Shown: in pieces, positions 7,805 through 16,069 of the stretch
Numbering within the stretch: position 1 is the first letter of the stretch
Layout: every line of letters starts with the position of its first letter
NCBI RefSeq assembly: GCF_011043545.1
Contig: NZ_JAAKGP010000003.1
Span: 1 to 64,000, forward strand
DNA from: Rhodobacter sp. SGA-6-6
GTDB lineage: Bacteria > Pseudomonadota > Alphaproteobacteria > Rhodobacterales > Rhodobacteraceae
Reading direction: 5' to 3'
DNA: 64,000 nt
Translations under genes and position numbers: made by a program
The notes under the pieces: model-generated
What the model was told of the DNA's origin: nothing
The model's database searches: none
The model's input: the letters and a program-made list of their open reading frames with translations, nothing else

Positions 7805-8509
7805 ATGGCTGGGGAAAAGGTTGCGATCGTCACCGCGGGCGGGTCGGGCATGGGGGCCGCCTGCGCCCGCCGGCTGGCGCAGGAGGGCTATAGGGTGGCG
7901 ATCCTGTCCTCCTCGGGCAAGGGCGAGGCTTTGGCGGCGGAACTGGGCGGCATCGGCGTCACCGGGTCGAACCTGGTGCCGGAGGACCTGAAGCGGCTGG
8001 TCGACCTGGTGATGGACCGCTGGGGCCGGGTGGATGCGCTGGTCAATTCCGCCGGCCACGGGCCGCGGGCGCCGATCCTGGAGATTTCCGACGAGGACTG
8101 GGCGAAGGGGATGGAGGTCTATTTCCTCTCCGCCGTCCGCCCGATCCGGCTGGTGGCGCCGATCATGGTGGCGCAGGGGGCGGGGGCCATCGTCAACATC
8201 TCCACCGCCTGGGCCTTCCAGCCCTCGGCCATGTTCCCGACCTCGGCGGTGTTCCGGGCCGGGCTGGCGTCGTTCACCAAGATCTTCGCCGACGACCATG
8301 CGGCGAAGGGGGTGCGGATCAACAACGTGCTGCCGGGCTGGATCGACAGCCTGCCGGCGACCGAAGAGCGGCGGGACTCGGTGCCGATGGGCCGCTACGG
8401 CCGGGCCGAGGAGATCGCGGCGACGGTGGCGTTTTTGCTGTCGGAGGGGGCTGGGTATATCACCGGGCAGAACCTGCGGGTGGACGGCGGGCTGATCCGA
8501 GGGGTGTGA
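7805..8509 (+). CDS. Short-chain dehydrogenase/reductase family protein with altered catalytic motif
   Basis: A 234-residue Rossmann-fold SDR. The cofactor loop TAGGSGMG is at residues 10-17, NSAGHG is the NNAG equivalent near residue 80, and NISTAWAF carries the conserved Ser. The C-terminal AEEIAATVAFLLS and ITGQNLRVDGG are typical. Where a normal SDR has Tyr-x-x-x-Lys, this protein reads SAVFR (in PTSAVFRAGLASF), so both Tyr and Lys appear to be replaced. It may be a non-catalytic NAD(P)-binding protein or use another acid. SD-like AGGAGG stands 8 bases before the ATG. Divergent LysR-type gene upstream; substrate unknown. Confidence 0.8.
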   Translation: MAGEKVAIVTAGGSGMGAACARRLAQEGYRVAILSSSGKGEALAAELGGIGVTGSNLVPEDLKRLVDLVMDRWGRVDALVNSAGHGPRAPILEISDEDWAKGMEVYFLSAVRPIRLVAPIMVAQGAGAIVNISTAWAFQPSAMFPTSAVFRAGLASFTKIFADDHAAKGVRINNVLPGWIDSLPATEERRDSVPMGRYGRAEEIAATVAFLLSEGAGYITGQNLRVDGGLIRGV

Positions 8510-8536
8510 GGGGGAGCCGCCATTCGCGGCTTCCTT

Positions 8537-8743
8537 GGCGAAGGCGCGCGCCTTCGCCACAGCGCAACGCTTCCCCTTGTCCGGCGGGCCCCCAAAGGCC
8601 CGGCCAGCGCCCGCCCCGCCCTCGGCGGGCGCTTCTCGCCCGCCGGGTCGGGCGCTGGCCTCTCGGGGGCTTGGGCCGACAGGTCTCCGGTTGAACCGCC
8701 GCGCACGGGCGGGGCGAGGCAGTGCCTCGCCTGATCCCGCCCG
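8537..8743 (+). repeat. Dispersed structured intergenic repeat, copy 1
   Basis: About 207 bases bounded by GGCGAAGGC...GCCTTCGCC at one end and GGCGAGGCAGTGCCTCGCC with CCCGCCC at the other. The centre has GGCCAGCGCCCGCCCCGCC and GGCGGGCGCTTCTCGCCCGC, able to form several strong stems. Nearly the same sequence occurs at 45928-46137 and 58903-59109, always in the same orientation and always shortly beyond the 3' end of a minus-strand gene (here truA). No ORF is shared between copies in a way that suggests a protein. Confidence 0.85.
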
Positions 8744-8759
8744 CGGATAATGAAGAAGC

Positions 8760-8781
8760 GGCGGGGTGAACCCCGCCCTAC
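8760..8781 (-). repeat. GTAG-REP-like hairpin, single copy
   Basis: Read on the minus strand this is GTAG followed by GGCGGGG-TTCA-CCCCGCC, a GTAG tetranucleotide joined to a short GC stem. The same design is found twice, as an inverted pair, at 42227-42285. It lies between the convergent SDR and truA genes and can also serve as a terminator. Confidence 0.55.
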
Positions 8782-8862
8782 GCGGTTGTCACCCCGCGGA
8801 AACGGGAATGTCAGCTGCGCAGGGAGAGTGGAGAACATGGTCCCGCCCGGCCAGACCGCAAC

Positions 8863-9630
8863 TCAGCCGAACGGCTCCTCCGGATAACCGACCCCGGTCA
8901 GATACAGCCCGTCCGGCGGCGAGACCGGGCCGCAGGCGGCGCGGGTCCTCGCCTCCAGCGCGGCCGCCACGTCCTCCGGCCGCCAGCTCCCGGCCCCAAC
9001 CCGCTCCAGCGTACCGACGATGGAGCGGACCTGGTTGTGCAGGAAGCTGCGCGCCCGCAGGGTGAAGCGGATTTCGCAGCCGCCGGGGTAATCCACCTCG
9101 GCGATGGAAATCTCGTCCAGCATCTTCACCGGGCTGTCGGCCTGGCACATCGCCGAGCGGAAGGTGGTGAAGTCGTGCCGGCCGATCAGATGCGCCGCCC
9201 CTTCCCGCATCGCGTCCACATCCGGCAGGTTCGGCACCTGCCAGACCAGCCCGCGGTCATGCGTGACAGGGGCGCGGCGGGCGACCATGCGGAAGAGATA
9301 GCGCCGCTCCACCGCCGAGAAGCGGGCGTGGAAGTCCTCGGCCACCCTTGCGCAATCGGTCACCGCCACCGGCGCCGGCTTCAGGTGCCAGTTCAGCGCC
9401 TGAGCCAGCCGGAACGGCTCCCACGCCTTCGCCAGATCGGCATGGGCCACCTGCCCGGTGGCATGGACGCCGGCATCGGTCCGCCCCGCGGCGGCGATGC
9501 GGTGCTCTCCCGGCTCCAGCCGCGCCAGCGCCTCCTCCACCGCCTGCTGCACCGAGGGCTGGCCGGCCTGCCGCTGCCAGCCGCAGAACGGGCCGCCGTG
9601 GTATTCGATCCTGAAGGCATAGCGCGGCAT
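8863..9630 (-). CDS. truA: tRNA pseudouridine(38-40) synthase TruA
   Basis: Converts uridines 38, 39 and 40 in the anticodon arm of tRNAs to pseudouridine. The 255-residue protein has the expected N-terminal [15 protein letters not shown] and the catalytic Asp in [12 protein letters not shown] (D52), then [15 protein letters not shown] and the C-terminal [19 protein letters not shown]. Length is normal for the family. The start is ATG 9630 ([10 protein letters not shown]), with GGCGGGA upstream; the frame is open further upstream but without family similarity. It converges with the SDR gene and is divergent from the ycjX-like gene. Confidence 0.95.
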   Translation of the reverse strand: MPRYAFRIEYHGGPFCGWQRQAGQPSVQQAVEEALARLEPGEHRIAAAGRTDAGVHATGQVAHADLAKAWEPFRLAQALNWHLKPAPVAVTDCARVAEDFHARFSAVERRYLFRMVARRAPVTHDRGLVWQVPNLPDVDAMREGAAHLIGRHDFTTFRSAMCQADSPVKMLDEISIAEVDYPGGCEIRFTLRARSFLHNQVRSIVGTLERVGAGSWRPEDVAAALEARTRAACGPVSPPDGLYLTGVGYPEEPFG

Positions 9631-9729
9631 TCCCGCCGGATAGCGGAAAGCCCCGCTGCCGTCCACCGGCAGCCCGCTTCCCAATCCCGCCCCCGCCCCC
9701 TATCTTGGCCCGGCAACAGGGGGCGGCGC

Positions 9730-11145
9730 TTGGCAGTTTTCGGCATCACCGACGGAATCGCGCGCGGGATCGAGGGGGTGCAGGCCTCGGTCTCCGGCAT
9801 GTTCTTCGAGCCGGTGCTGCGGCTCGGCGTCACCGGCCTCTCCCGGGCGGGCAAGACGGTGTTCATCACCGGGCTGATCGCCAACCTCTTGAACCGGGGC
9901 CGGATGCCGCAGCTGAAGGCGGCGCGCGAGGGGCGGATCGAGCTGGTCCACCTGCAGCCGCAGCCGGACGTGACCCTGCCGCGCTTCGACTACGAGGGCC
10001 ACATGGCCGCGCTGACCGGCGACACCCCGCGCTGGCCGGACTCCACCCGCGCCATCTCGGAACTGCGGCTGTCGTTCCGCACCCGGCCCTCGGGCTGGTT
10101 CTCGGGGATGCGCGGGCCGCAGGTGCTGCATCTGGACATCGTGGATTACCCGGGCGAGTGGCTGCTGGACCTGTCCTTGATGGAGAAGTCCTATGCCGAC
10201 TGGGCCGAGGAGACCCTGGCCCGCATCGACCGTCGCAAGGAGGCCGCCACCTTCATGGCCGAGGCGCGGGCCGCCGATGCCTCCCGCCGGCTGGACGAGC
10301 CGGAGGCGCAAGCGCTGGCCCGCAGCTTCACCGCCTATCTGCAGGCCGCGCGCGAGGCGGGGTATTCCGACTGCACCCCGGGACGGTTCCTGCTGCCCGG
10401 CGACCTTGCCGGCAGCCCGGTGCTGACCTTCGCGCCGCTGCCGAAACCCGCCGCCACCGGCCGCGGCAGCCTCTGGCGCGAGATGGACCGTCGGTATGAA
10501 GCCTACAAGGCCCGCGTCGTCACGCCCTTTTTCCGCGACCATTTCGCCCGGATCGACCGCCAGATCGTGCTGATGGATGTCCTCGGCGCGCTGCATCAGG
10601 GGCCGCAGGCGGTGGCCGATCTGCGGCGGACCATGACCGAGATCCTGTCCGCCTTCCGGGTGGGGCGCACCGGCTGGCTGGCCTCCATCCTGGGCGCCCG
10701 GCGGGTGGAGAAGATCCTCTTCGCCGCCACCAAGGCCGACCACCTGCACCACGAGCAGCACCCGCAGCTGACCGCCATCGCCGAGGCGCTGCTGGCCGAG
10801 GCGAAGTCGCGCGCCTCCTATGCCGGGGCCGAGGTGGCGGCGATGTCGATCGCCGGGCTGCGGGCGACGGTGGAGGAACGGGTGGAGCGCGACGGGCAGA
10901 GCCTGCCGGCGGTGCGCGGGCGGCTGCTGGCCACCGGCAAGCAGGCGGTGATGTATCCCGGCACCCTGCCGCGCGATCCGGCCCGGGTGCTGGCCCCGGC
11001 CCGCGCGGGGGCCGAGCGCTGGCTGGACGCCGACTATGCGCTGATGGGCTTCGCCCCGGCCCGGATGAACCTTTCCCCCGGCGAGGGGCCGCCGCATATA
11101 AGGCTGGACCGCGCCGCCGAATTCCTGATCGGGGACCGGCTGTGA
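9730..11145 (+). CDS. YcjX-family P-loop NTPase
   Basis: A 471-residue member of the YcjX/DUF463 family, large P-loop proteins linked to envelope stress and often paired with YcjF. The P-loop is GLSRAGKTVF near residue 38; LDIVDYPGEWLLDL is the family's Walker B/switch region and KILFAATKADHLH the NKxD-like motif. I choose the TTG at 9730 (then AVFGITDGIARGIEG), which follows a GGGGGCG stretch and matches the usual N-terminal helix. The frame is open far upstream across truA, but that part is antisense to truA. The gene overlaps the following GNAT gene by GTGA. Confidence 0.88.
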   Translation: MAVFGITDGIARGIEGVQASVSGMFFEPVLRLGVTGLSRAGKTVFITGLIANLLNRGRMPQLKAAREGRIELVHLQPQPDVTLPRFDYEGHMAALTGDTPRWPDSTRAISELRLSFRTRPSGWFSGMRGPQVLHLDIVDYPGEWLLDLSLMEKSYADWAEETLARIDRRKEAATFMAEARAADASRRLDEPEAQALARSFTAYLQAAREAGYSDCTPGRFLLPGDLAGSPVLTFAPLPKPAATGRGSLWREMDRRYEAYKARVVTPFFRDHFARIDRQIVLMDVLGALHQGPQAVADLRRTMTEILSAFRVGRTGWLASILGARRVEKILFAATKADHLHHEQHPQLTAIAEALLAEAKSRASYAGAEVAAMSIAGLRATVEERVERDGQSLPAVRGRLLATGKQAVMYPGTLPRDPARVLAPARAGAERWLDADYALMGFAPARMNLSPGEGPPHIRLDRAAEFLIGDRL

Positions 11146-11591
11146 CCACCGTCGCCCTGACCGATGCTGCTCCGCAGGATGCCGCGCCGCTGGCCCGCAT
11201 CCTGGGCGACTGGCTGCGCGGCACCGGCTGGATGCCGGTGCTGCACAGCCGCGCGGAGGACATCGCCTTCCTGTCCCGGATGATCGCGAGCCACCGGATT
11301 CTGGTGGCCCGCGATGCCGAAGGCGCTCCTCTGGGCTTCATCGCCGTGCGGCAGGGCGACATCGCCGGGTTCTATGTCGCCGAGGCCGCGCGGGGCAGGG
11401 GCATCGGCAAGGCGCTGCTGGACGCGGCCAAGGCGGGGGAGCCGCGGCTTGCCCTCTGGACCTTCCAGGCCAATACCGGCGCCATCGCCTTCTACACCCG
11501 CGAGGGCTTTGCCGAGGTGGAGCGCACCGACGGCGCGGGCAACGAGGAGGGCCTGCCCGACGTGCGGATGATCTGGAGACGCCCGGCATGA
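11142..11591 (+). CDS. GNAT-family N-acetyltransferase
   Basis: A 149-residue acetyl-CoA-dependent acyltransferase fold. The acetyl-CoA binding motif A reads YVAEAARGRGIGKALLDAAK near residue 85, and the C-terminal ANTGAIAFYTREGFAEVERT is the usual motif B and final strands. The substrate is unknown. GTG start overlaps the ycjX-like stop and its own stop overlaps the next ATG, so it is translated as the middle cistron of a coupled three-gene operon. Confidence 0.85.
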   Translation: MTTVALTDAAPQDAAPLARILGDWLRGTGWMPVLHSRAEDIAFLSRMIASHRILVARDAEGAPLGFIAVRQGDIAGFYVAEAARGRGIGKALLDAAKAGEPRLALWTFQANTGAIAFYTREGFAEVERTDGAGNEEGLPDVRMIWRRPA

Positions 11592-12598
11592 GCGAAGACG
11601 ACCCCCCGCCGCCCCGGCCCTTCCTCTTGGAGGTCGAGGAAGAGGCCGATCCCGCCGCCGCGCCGCCGGTGGGCGAGACGCTGCCCCAGCCTGCCGCGGT
11701 GCTGGCGGCGGGCCGGATCGCCTCGGCCCGGCCCTCGGGCCTCTGGCGCTTCGCCGCCTGGGCCTTCGGGGCGCTGTTCGCCTTCTGGCTGTCGGTCTCG
11801 GCCTGGCAATTCGTGCAGGACCTGCTGGCGAGCTATCCCGTTCTCGGCGGGATCGCCGTGGTGCTGGTGGCGCTGGCGCTGCTGGCGGCGCTGCTGGTGG
11901 CCTTCCGCGAATGGGCGGCGCTGGCGCGGCTGGCGCGGCTGGACGGCTTCCGCGCCCATGCCGCCGCGGCGCTGGCCTCCGGCGACATGGCGGCGGCGCG
12001 GCGGGTGACCGGTAACCTCGCCCGTCTCTACGCCGCGCGCGCCGATACCGCCTGGGGCAGGGCGCGGCTGGCCGAGCACGAGGCCGAGGTGATGGACGCC
12101 GACGCCCTGCTGGGCTTGGCCGAGACCACGCTGCTGGCGCCGCTGGACGCCCGCGCGGTGGCCGAGGTCGAGGCGGCGGCGGCCCGGGTCGCCATGGTGA
12201 CCGCGCTGGTGCCGCTGGCGCTGGCCGATGTGGCGGCGGCGCTGGTGTCGAACCTGCGGATGATCCGCCGCATCGCCGAAATCTACGGCGGGCGCTCCGG
12301 CAGCTTCGGCTCGCTCGGCCTGTTGCGCCGGGTGTTCACCGCGTTGGTGGCGGCGGGGGCGGTGGCGCTGGCCGACGACCTGATCGGCTCCTTCGCCGGG
12401 GGCGGCATCGCCTCGAAACTGTCGCGCCGCTTCGGCGAGGGGGTGGTGAACGGCGCCCTGACCGCCCGCATCGGCATCGCCGCGATGGAGCTGTGCCGCC
12501 CGCTGCCCTTCCGCGCCGTGCCGCGCCCCTCGACCTCGGCGCTGGTCGGGCGGGCGCTGGCGGGGATCATCCCGCGCGGGGCCAAGGAAGCGGATTGA
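11588..12598 (+). CDS. YcjF/TIGR01620-family membrane protein (DUF697)
   Basis: A 336-residue membrane protein. An acidic proline-rich N-terminus is followed by two hydrophobic segments at about residues 55-80 and 85-105 (WAFGALFAFWLSVSAWQF; GGIAVVLVALALLAALLVAF). The C-terminal DUF697 region contains NLRMIRRIAEIYGGRSG and GGIASKLSRRFGEGVVNGALT. YcjF proteins are the usual partners of YcjX, which supports the call. It is coupled to the GNAT gene by an ATGA overlap. Function is unknown; a role in envelope stress is inferred from the family. Confidence 0.85.
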   Translation: MSEDDPPPPRPFLLEVEEEADPAAAPPVGETLPQPAAVLAAGRIASARPSGLWRFAAWAFGALFAFWLSVSAWQFVQDLLASYPVLGGIAVVLVALALLAALLVAFREWAALARLARLDGFRAHAAAALASGDMAAARRVTGNLARLYAARADTAWGRARLAEHEAEVMDADALLGLAETTLLAPLDARAVAEVEAAAARVAMVTALVPLALADVAAALVSNLRMIRRIAEIYGGRSGSFGSLGLLRRVFTALVAAGAVALADDLIGSFAGGGIASKLSRRFGEGVVNGALTARIGIAAMELCRPLPFRAVPRPSTSALVGRALAGIIPRGAKEAD

Positions 12599-12642
12599 GC
12601 GGTGGCAAGCCGCCTGATGGGGGTTTCACCCCCAAACCCCCA

Positions 12643-12782
12643 GGATATTTAAGTCCAGAAAGAGGCAGGGCCTTCTCCTCTTTCTGGAGACAAATATCCT
12701 CGGGGTGCGTTATCGGTTGCGCCATCGGTTCGAGAAACCGATAACGCGCGGGGGGCGAAGCGCCCCCGGCTTCGACGCCGGC
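12643..12782. repeat. Composite GGATATTT inverted repeat plus GGTTGCGCCATCGGTTC hairpins
   Basis: GGATATTT-AAGT-CCAGAAAGAGG (12643-12665) is mirrored by CCTCTTTCTGG-AGAC-AAATATCC (12677-12700), giving a long stem. It is followed by a hairpin with arms CGTTATCGGTT / AACCGATAACG around GGTTGCGCCATCGGTTC (12715-12731), then GGGGGCG-AAG-CGCCCCC (12751-12767) and CCGGC-TTCGAC-GCCGG. The same 17-base core next to GGATATTT recurs inverted at 60626-60670, and GGATATTT with CAGA also at 53561-53583. It lies between the DUF697 gene and gltX and probably ends transcription of the former. Confidence 0.65.
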
Positions 12783-12841
12783 CCCAACTGGACAAGGCCG
12801 GGGCCTTGTGACAGAGGAAGCGGGTCCAAGGAGCCGATCCC

Positions 12842-14173
12842 ATGACCCGTCCTGTCGTCACCCGCTTCGCCCCCTCGCCGACCGGCTATATCCATGTCGG
12901 CAACCTGCGCACCGCGCTGATGAACTATCTGATCGCGCGCAAGGCCGGCGGCACCTTCATCCTGCGGCTGGACGACACCGACCAGGAACGGTCGAAGCAG
13001 GAATATGTCGACGGGATCATGCAGGACCTCGACTGGCTGGGCCTGCACTGGGACCGGGTGGAGCGGCAGTCGCTGCGTTACGACCGCTACCGCACCGCCG
13101 CCGACAGGCTGCGGGCCGAGGGGCGGTTCTACGAATGTTTCGAGACCCCGACCGAGCTGGACCTGAAGCGCAAGAAGGCCGCCGCCATGGGCCGCCCGCC
13201 GGTCTACGACCGTGCCTCGCTGGGAATGACCGAAGAGCAGAAGGCCGCGGCAAGGGCCGAGGGCAAGCAGGGCTACTGGCGGTTCCTCTTGAACCAGACC
13301 CGGATCGAATGGGAGGACGGGATCATCGGGCCGCTGTCCATCGACGCTGCCTCGGTCTCGGACCCGGTGCTGATCCGGGCGGACGGGCAGGTGCTTTACA
13401 CCTTCGCCTCCTCGGTGGACGACATCGAGATGGGGGTGACGAACATCGTCCGCGGCGCCGACCACGTGACCAATACCGCGACGCAGATCCAGATCATGGA
13501 GGCTTTGGGCGGCACCCCGCCGGCCTTCGCCCACCATTCGCTGCTGACCGGCGCGCAGGGGGAGGAGCTGTCGAAGCGGCTCGGCACCCTGTCCTTGCGC
13601 GACCTGCGGGCGCGGGGGGTGGAGCCGATGGCGCTCTTGAGCCTGATGGCGCGGCTGGGGTCGTCGAAGCCGGTGGAGCTGGCCGGGTCGATCGAGGAAC
13701 TGGCCGAGGGCTTCGATGTCTCCTCCTTCGGCGCCGCGCCGACCAAGTTCGATGCCGAGGACCTGTTCCCGCTGACCCGCGGCGTGGTGCAGGGGAAGCC
13801 CTTCGCCGAGGTGCGCGAGCGCATCGCCGCCTTGGGCGTTCCCGACGACATGGCCGAGGCGTTCTGGGCCGTCGCCAAGGGCAACATCACCGTGCTGGAC
13901 GATCTGGCCGGCTGGTGGGCGCTGATCCGCGACGGTGCCGCGCCGCTGGTGGACGAGGCCGACCGCGACTTCGTGGCGCAGGCGCTGGCGATGCTGCCGC
14001 CGCAACCCTGGACCACCGCCACATGGGGCCAGTGGACCGCGGCAGTCAAGGAGGCCACCGGCCGCAAGGGCAAGGACCTGTTCCGCCCGCTGCGCCGGGC
14101 ACTGACGGGCCGCGACGCCGGGCCGGAGATGGCCGACCTGATGCCGCTGCTGCAGCGGCCGAAGCAGGGCTGA
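12842..14173 (+). CDS. gltX: Glutamate--tRNA ligase
   Basis: A class I aminoacyl-tRNA synthetase charging tRNA-Glu (possibly also tRNA-Gln, for later amidation by GatCAB, as in most alphaproteobacteria). The HIGH-type motif is in FAPSPTGYIHVGNLRTAL at residues 9-25, LDDTDQERS is the conserved follow-up, and the KMSKS equivalent is ELSKRLGTLS. Length 443 is normal. AAGGAG precedes the ATG. Many alphaproteobacteria have two gltX copies; which one this is cannot be told here. Confidence 0.95.
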   Translation: MTRPVVTRFAPSPTGYIHVGNLRTALMNYLIARKAGGTFILRLDDTDQERSKQEYVDGIMQDLDWLGLHWDRVERQSLRYDRYRTAADRLRAEGRFYECFETPTELDLKRKKAAAMGRPPVYDRASLGMTEEQKAAARAEGKQGYWRFLLNQTRIEWEDGIIGPLSIDAASVSDPVLIRADGQVLYTFASSVDDIEMGVTNIVRGADHVTNTATQIQIMEALGGTPPAFAHHSLLTGAQGEELSKRLGTLSLRDLRARGVEPMALLSLMARLGSSKPVELAGSIEELAEGFDVSSFGAAPTKFDAEDLFPLTRGVVQGKPFAEVRERIAALGVPDDMAEAFWAVAKGNITVLDDLAGWWALIRDGAAPLVDEADRDFVAQALAMLPPQPWTTATWGQWTAAVKEATGRKGKDLFRPLRRALTGRDAGPEMADLMPLLQRPKQG

Positions 14174-14261
14174 GCGGCGCGGCGTTTCCGCTCGGTATAC
14201 GGTCGCATTCCGTTTTTCGCTTGCCCGGACCGGGGGTCCTCGGCTAACCCTGTCGATGCAG

Positions 14262-14437
14262 GATCGGGAGAATCCGGGCGGGCCTTCGGGCTGCGGTCCG
14301 GTGCCGAAGGAGCAACCGCCCCGGTAAACTCTCAGGCGCAAGGGACCGTTCCTGCGATGGACTCTGGAGAGTGGCGCGCCCTGCGCCCGCCGAAGGGATA
14401 ACGATCTCAGGCGCCCGATACGGGCAGGGACAGAGGG
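14262..14437 (+). ncRNA. Tandem glycine riboswitch
   Basis: Two glycine aptamers in series. The first has CGGGAGAATCC, GCCGAAGGAGCAACCGCC, AAACTCTCAGGCGCAAGGGACC. The linker GGACTCTGGAGAG is conserved. The second has CCGCCGAAGGGATAACGATCTCAGGCGCC and GGGACAGAGGGGG. This is the established arrangement for sensing glycine ahead of gcvT, switching the glycine cleavage genes on when glycine is in excess. It ends about 70 bases before the gcvT start. The expression platform is not obvious; the GC-rich stretch at 14440-14490 could hold it. Confidence 0.92.
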
Positions 14438-14508
14438 GGCACCGGGCGGCAGGGGCATTGCCGCGGACGGTGCCGGACACGCTTCCGGCCAGGCAGGGGA
14501 GAGGCGGT

Positions 14509-15627
14509 TTGACCGACCTGTTGCGCCTTGGGCTGCACGACCTTCACGTCGGCCTTCAGGGGAAGATGGTGCCCTTCGCGGGCTACGAGATGCCGGTGCA
14601 ATACGCCGCCGGGGTAATGAAGGAACACCTGCACACCCGGGCCGCGGCGGGCCTGTTCGACGTGTCCCACATGGGCCAGGTGATCCTGCGCCCGAAGGCG
14701 GGGATGGAGGCGCTGGTCGCCGGTTTCGAGGCGATGATGCCGGTCGACGTGGCCTCGCTGCCCGAGGGGCGGCAGCGCTATGGCCTGTTCACCAACGAAG
14801 CCGGGGGCGTGCTGGACGACCTGATGTTCGCCAACCGGGGCGATCATCTCTTCGTGGTGGTGAACGCCGGCCGCAAGGCGCATGACATTCCGCATATGGC
14901 GACGGCGCTGGCCGATGTGGCCGAGGTCGTCCCCGTGACCGACCGCGCGCTGCTGGCGCTGCAGGGGCCGCTGGCCGAGACCTGCCTCGCCCGGCTGGAG
15001 CCGCGGGTCGTCGCGATGCGCTTCATGGACATCGGCGTGTTCGGGAGTGTCTTCGGCGACCTCTGGGTCAGCCGCTCCGGCTATACCGGCGAGGACGGGT
15101 TCGAGATCTCGGTTCCCGCCGCAAGGGTGGAAGCCTTCGCCCGCGACCTGCTGGCGATGGCCGAGGTGCTGCCCATCGGTCTCGGCGCCCGCGACAGCCT
15201 GCGGCTGGAGGCCGGGCTCTGCCTCTACGGCCACGATCTGGACGAGACCACAAGCCCGGTGGAGGCCGGGCTGACCTGGGCGATCCAGAAATCCCGCCGG
15301 GCGGGTGGCGCGCGCGAAGGCGGCTTCCCCGGCGCCGCGCGCATCCTGCGCGAACTGGCCGAGGGGCCGCCGCGCATCCGCATCGGCCTGCGCCCCGAAG
15401 GCCGCGCGCCGATGCGCGAGGGCACCGCGCTGTTCGACGGCGACACTGGCGTCGGCACCATCACCTCGGGCGGCTTCGGCCCCTCGGTCGGCGCGCCGGT
15501 CGCCATGGGCTATGTGCCCACCCCGCTCGCCACCCCCGGCACCCGGCTGGAGGGCGACGTCCGCGGCAAGCGCCTGCCGGTGACCGTGGCCGAGATGCCC
15601 TTCCACCCCACAACCTACAAACGCTGA
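14509..15627 (+). CDS. gcvT: Glycine cleavage system T protein (aminomethyltransferase)
   Basis: T protein of the glycine cleavage complex: it takes the methylene group from the lipoyl arm of GcvH and gives it to tetrahydrofolate, releasing ammonia. The 372-residue protein has the family's [31 protein letters not shown] and [15 protein letters not shown], with the C-terminal [20 protein letters not shown]. The TTG at 14509 follows AGGGGAGAGG and gives the usual N-terminus. It is the first gene of gcvT-gcvH-gcvP, under the glycine riboswitch. Confidence 0.95.
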   Translation: MTDLLRLGLHDLHVGLQGKMVPFAGYEMPVQYAAGVMKEHLHTRAAAGLFDVSHMGQVILRPKAGMEALVAGFEAMMPVDVASLPEGRQRYGLFTNEAGGVLDDLMFANRGDHLFVVVNAGRKAHDIPHMATALADVAEVVPVTDRALLALQGPLAETCLARLEPRVVAMRFMDIGVFGSVFGDLWVSRSGYTGEDGFEISVPAARVEAFARDLLAMAEVLPIGLGARDSLRLEAGLCLYGHDLDETTSPVEAGLTWAIQKSRRAGGAREGGFPGAARILRELAEGPPRIRIGLRPEGRAPMREGTALFDGDTGVGTITSGGFGPSVGAPVAMGYVPTPLATPGTRLEGDVRGKRLPVTVAEMPFHPTTYKR

Positions 15628-15637
15628 GGAGCTCCCG

Positions 15638-15997
15638 ATGAAATACACCAAGGAACACGAGTGGCTGCGGGTCGACGGCGATCTGGTCACGGTGGGCATC
15701 ACCGAACACGCCGCCGAGGCTTTGGGCGACGTGGTCTTCGTCGAACTGCCGGAAGCCGGGGCGACGGTGGCCGAGGGCGACGAGATCTGCGTGATCGAAA
15801 GCGTCAAGGCTGCCTCCGACATTCTTGCGCCGCTGGACGGCGAGATCGCCGAGGTCAACGGCAAGCTGGTCGATACCCCGGCGCTGGTGAACGAGGACCC
15901 GCTGGGCGAGGCCTGGTTCTTCAAGATGAAGGTCGCCGACCTTTCGGTGCTGGACCAGTTCATGGACGAGGCGGAATACAAGGAGCTGATCGGCTGA
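15638..15997 (+). CDS. gcvH: Glycine cleavage system H protein
   Basis: A 119-residue lipoyl carrier that shuttles the aminomethyl group between the P, T and L proteins. The lipoylated lysine is K57 in [25 protein letters not shown] at the N-terminus is typical. It lies 10 bases after gcvT with GAGGAG as ribosome binding site and is followed, before gcvP, by two palindromes that may set the mRNA ratio of H to P. Confidence 0.97.
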   Translation: MKYTKEHEWLRVDGDLVTVGITEHAAEALGDVVFVELPEAGATVAEGDEICVIESVKAASDILAPLDGEIAEVNGKLVDTPALVNEDPLGEAWFFKMKVADLSVLDQFMDEAEYKELIG

Positions 15998-16004
15998 GCC
16001 GAAA

Positions 16005-16052
16005 CGATTTTTCGTCGAAAAATCGGGGCTTCGGGTTTTCGGCGAAAACCCG
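16005..16052. repeat. Two adjacent 21-base palindromes in the gcvH-gcvP gap
   Basis: CGATTTTTCG-T-CGAAAAATCG at 16005-16025 and CGGGTTTTCG-G-CGAAAACCCG at 16032-16052 are both perfect inverted repeats. The same two palindromes occur in opposite order at 19686-19734. Being inside an operon they are unlikely to be strong terminators; they may protect the upstream mRNA or partly attenuate. Confidence 0.75.
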
Positions 16053-16069
16053 GGTCCCGGCCCTTCAGG

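Noticed and set aside
8537-8743. Small proteins encoded in the dispersed repeat (for example a NPERPAPDPAGEKRPP reading on the minus strand)
   Set aside because: The frame is kept only partly among copies, starts and ribosome binding sites are missing, and changes preserve stems rather than codons.
9037-9729. Apparent 231-residue N-terminal extension of the YcjX-like protein
   Set aside because: It is antisense to truA, which is well supported. The TTG start at 9730 gives the usual YcjX N-terminus.
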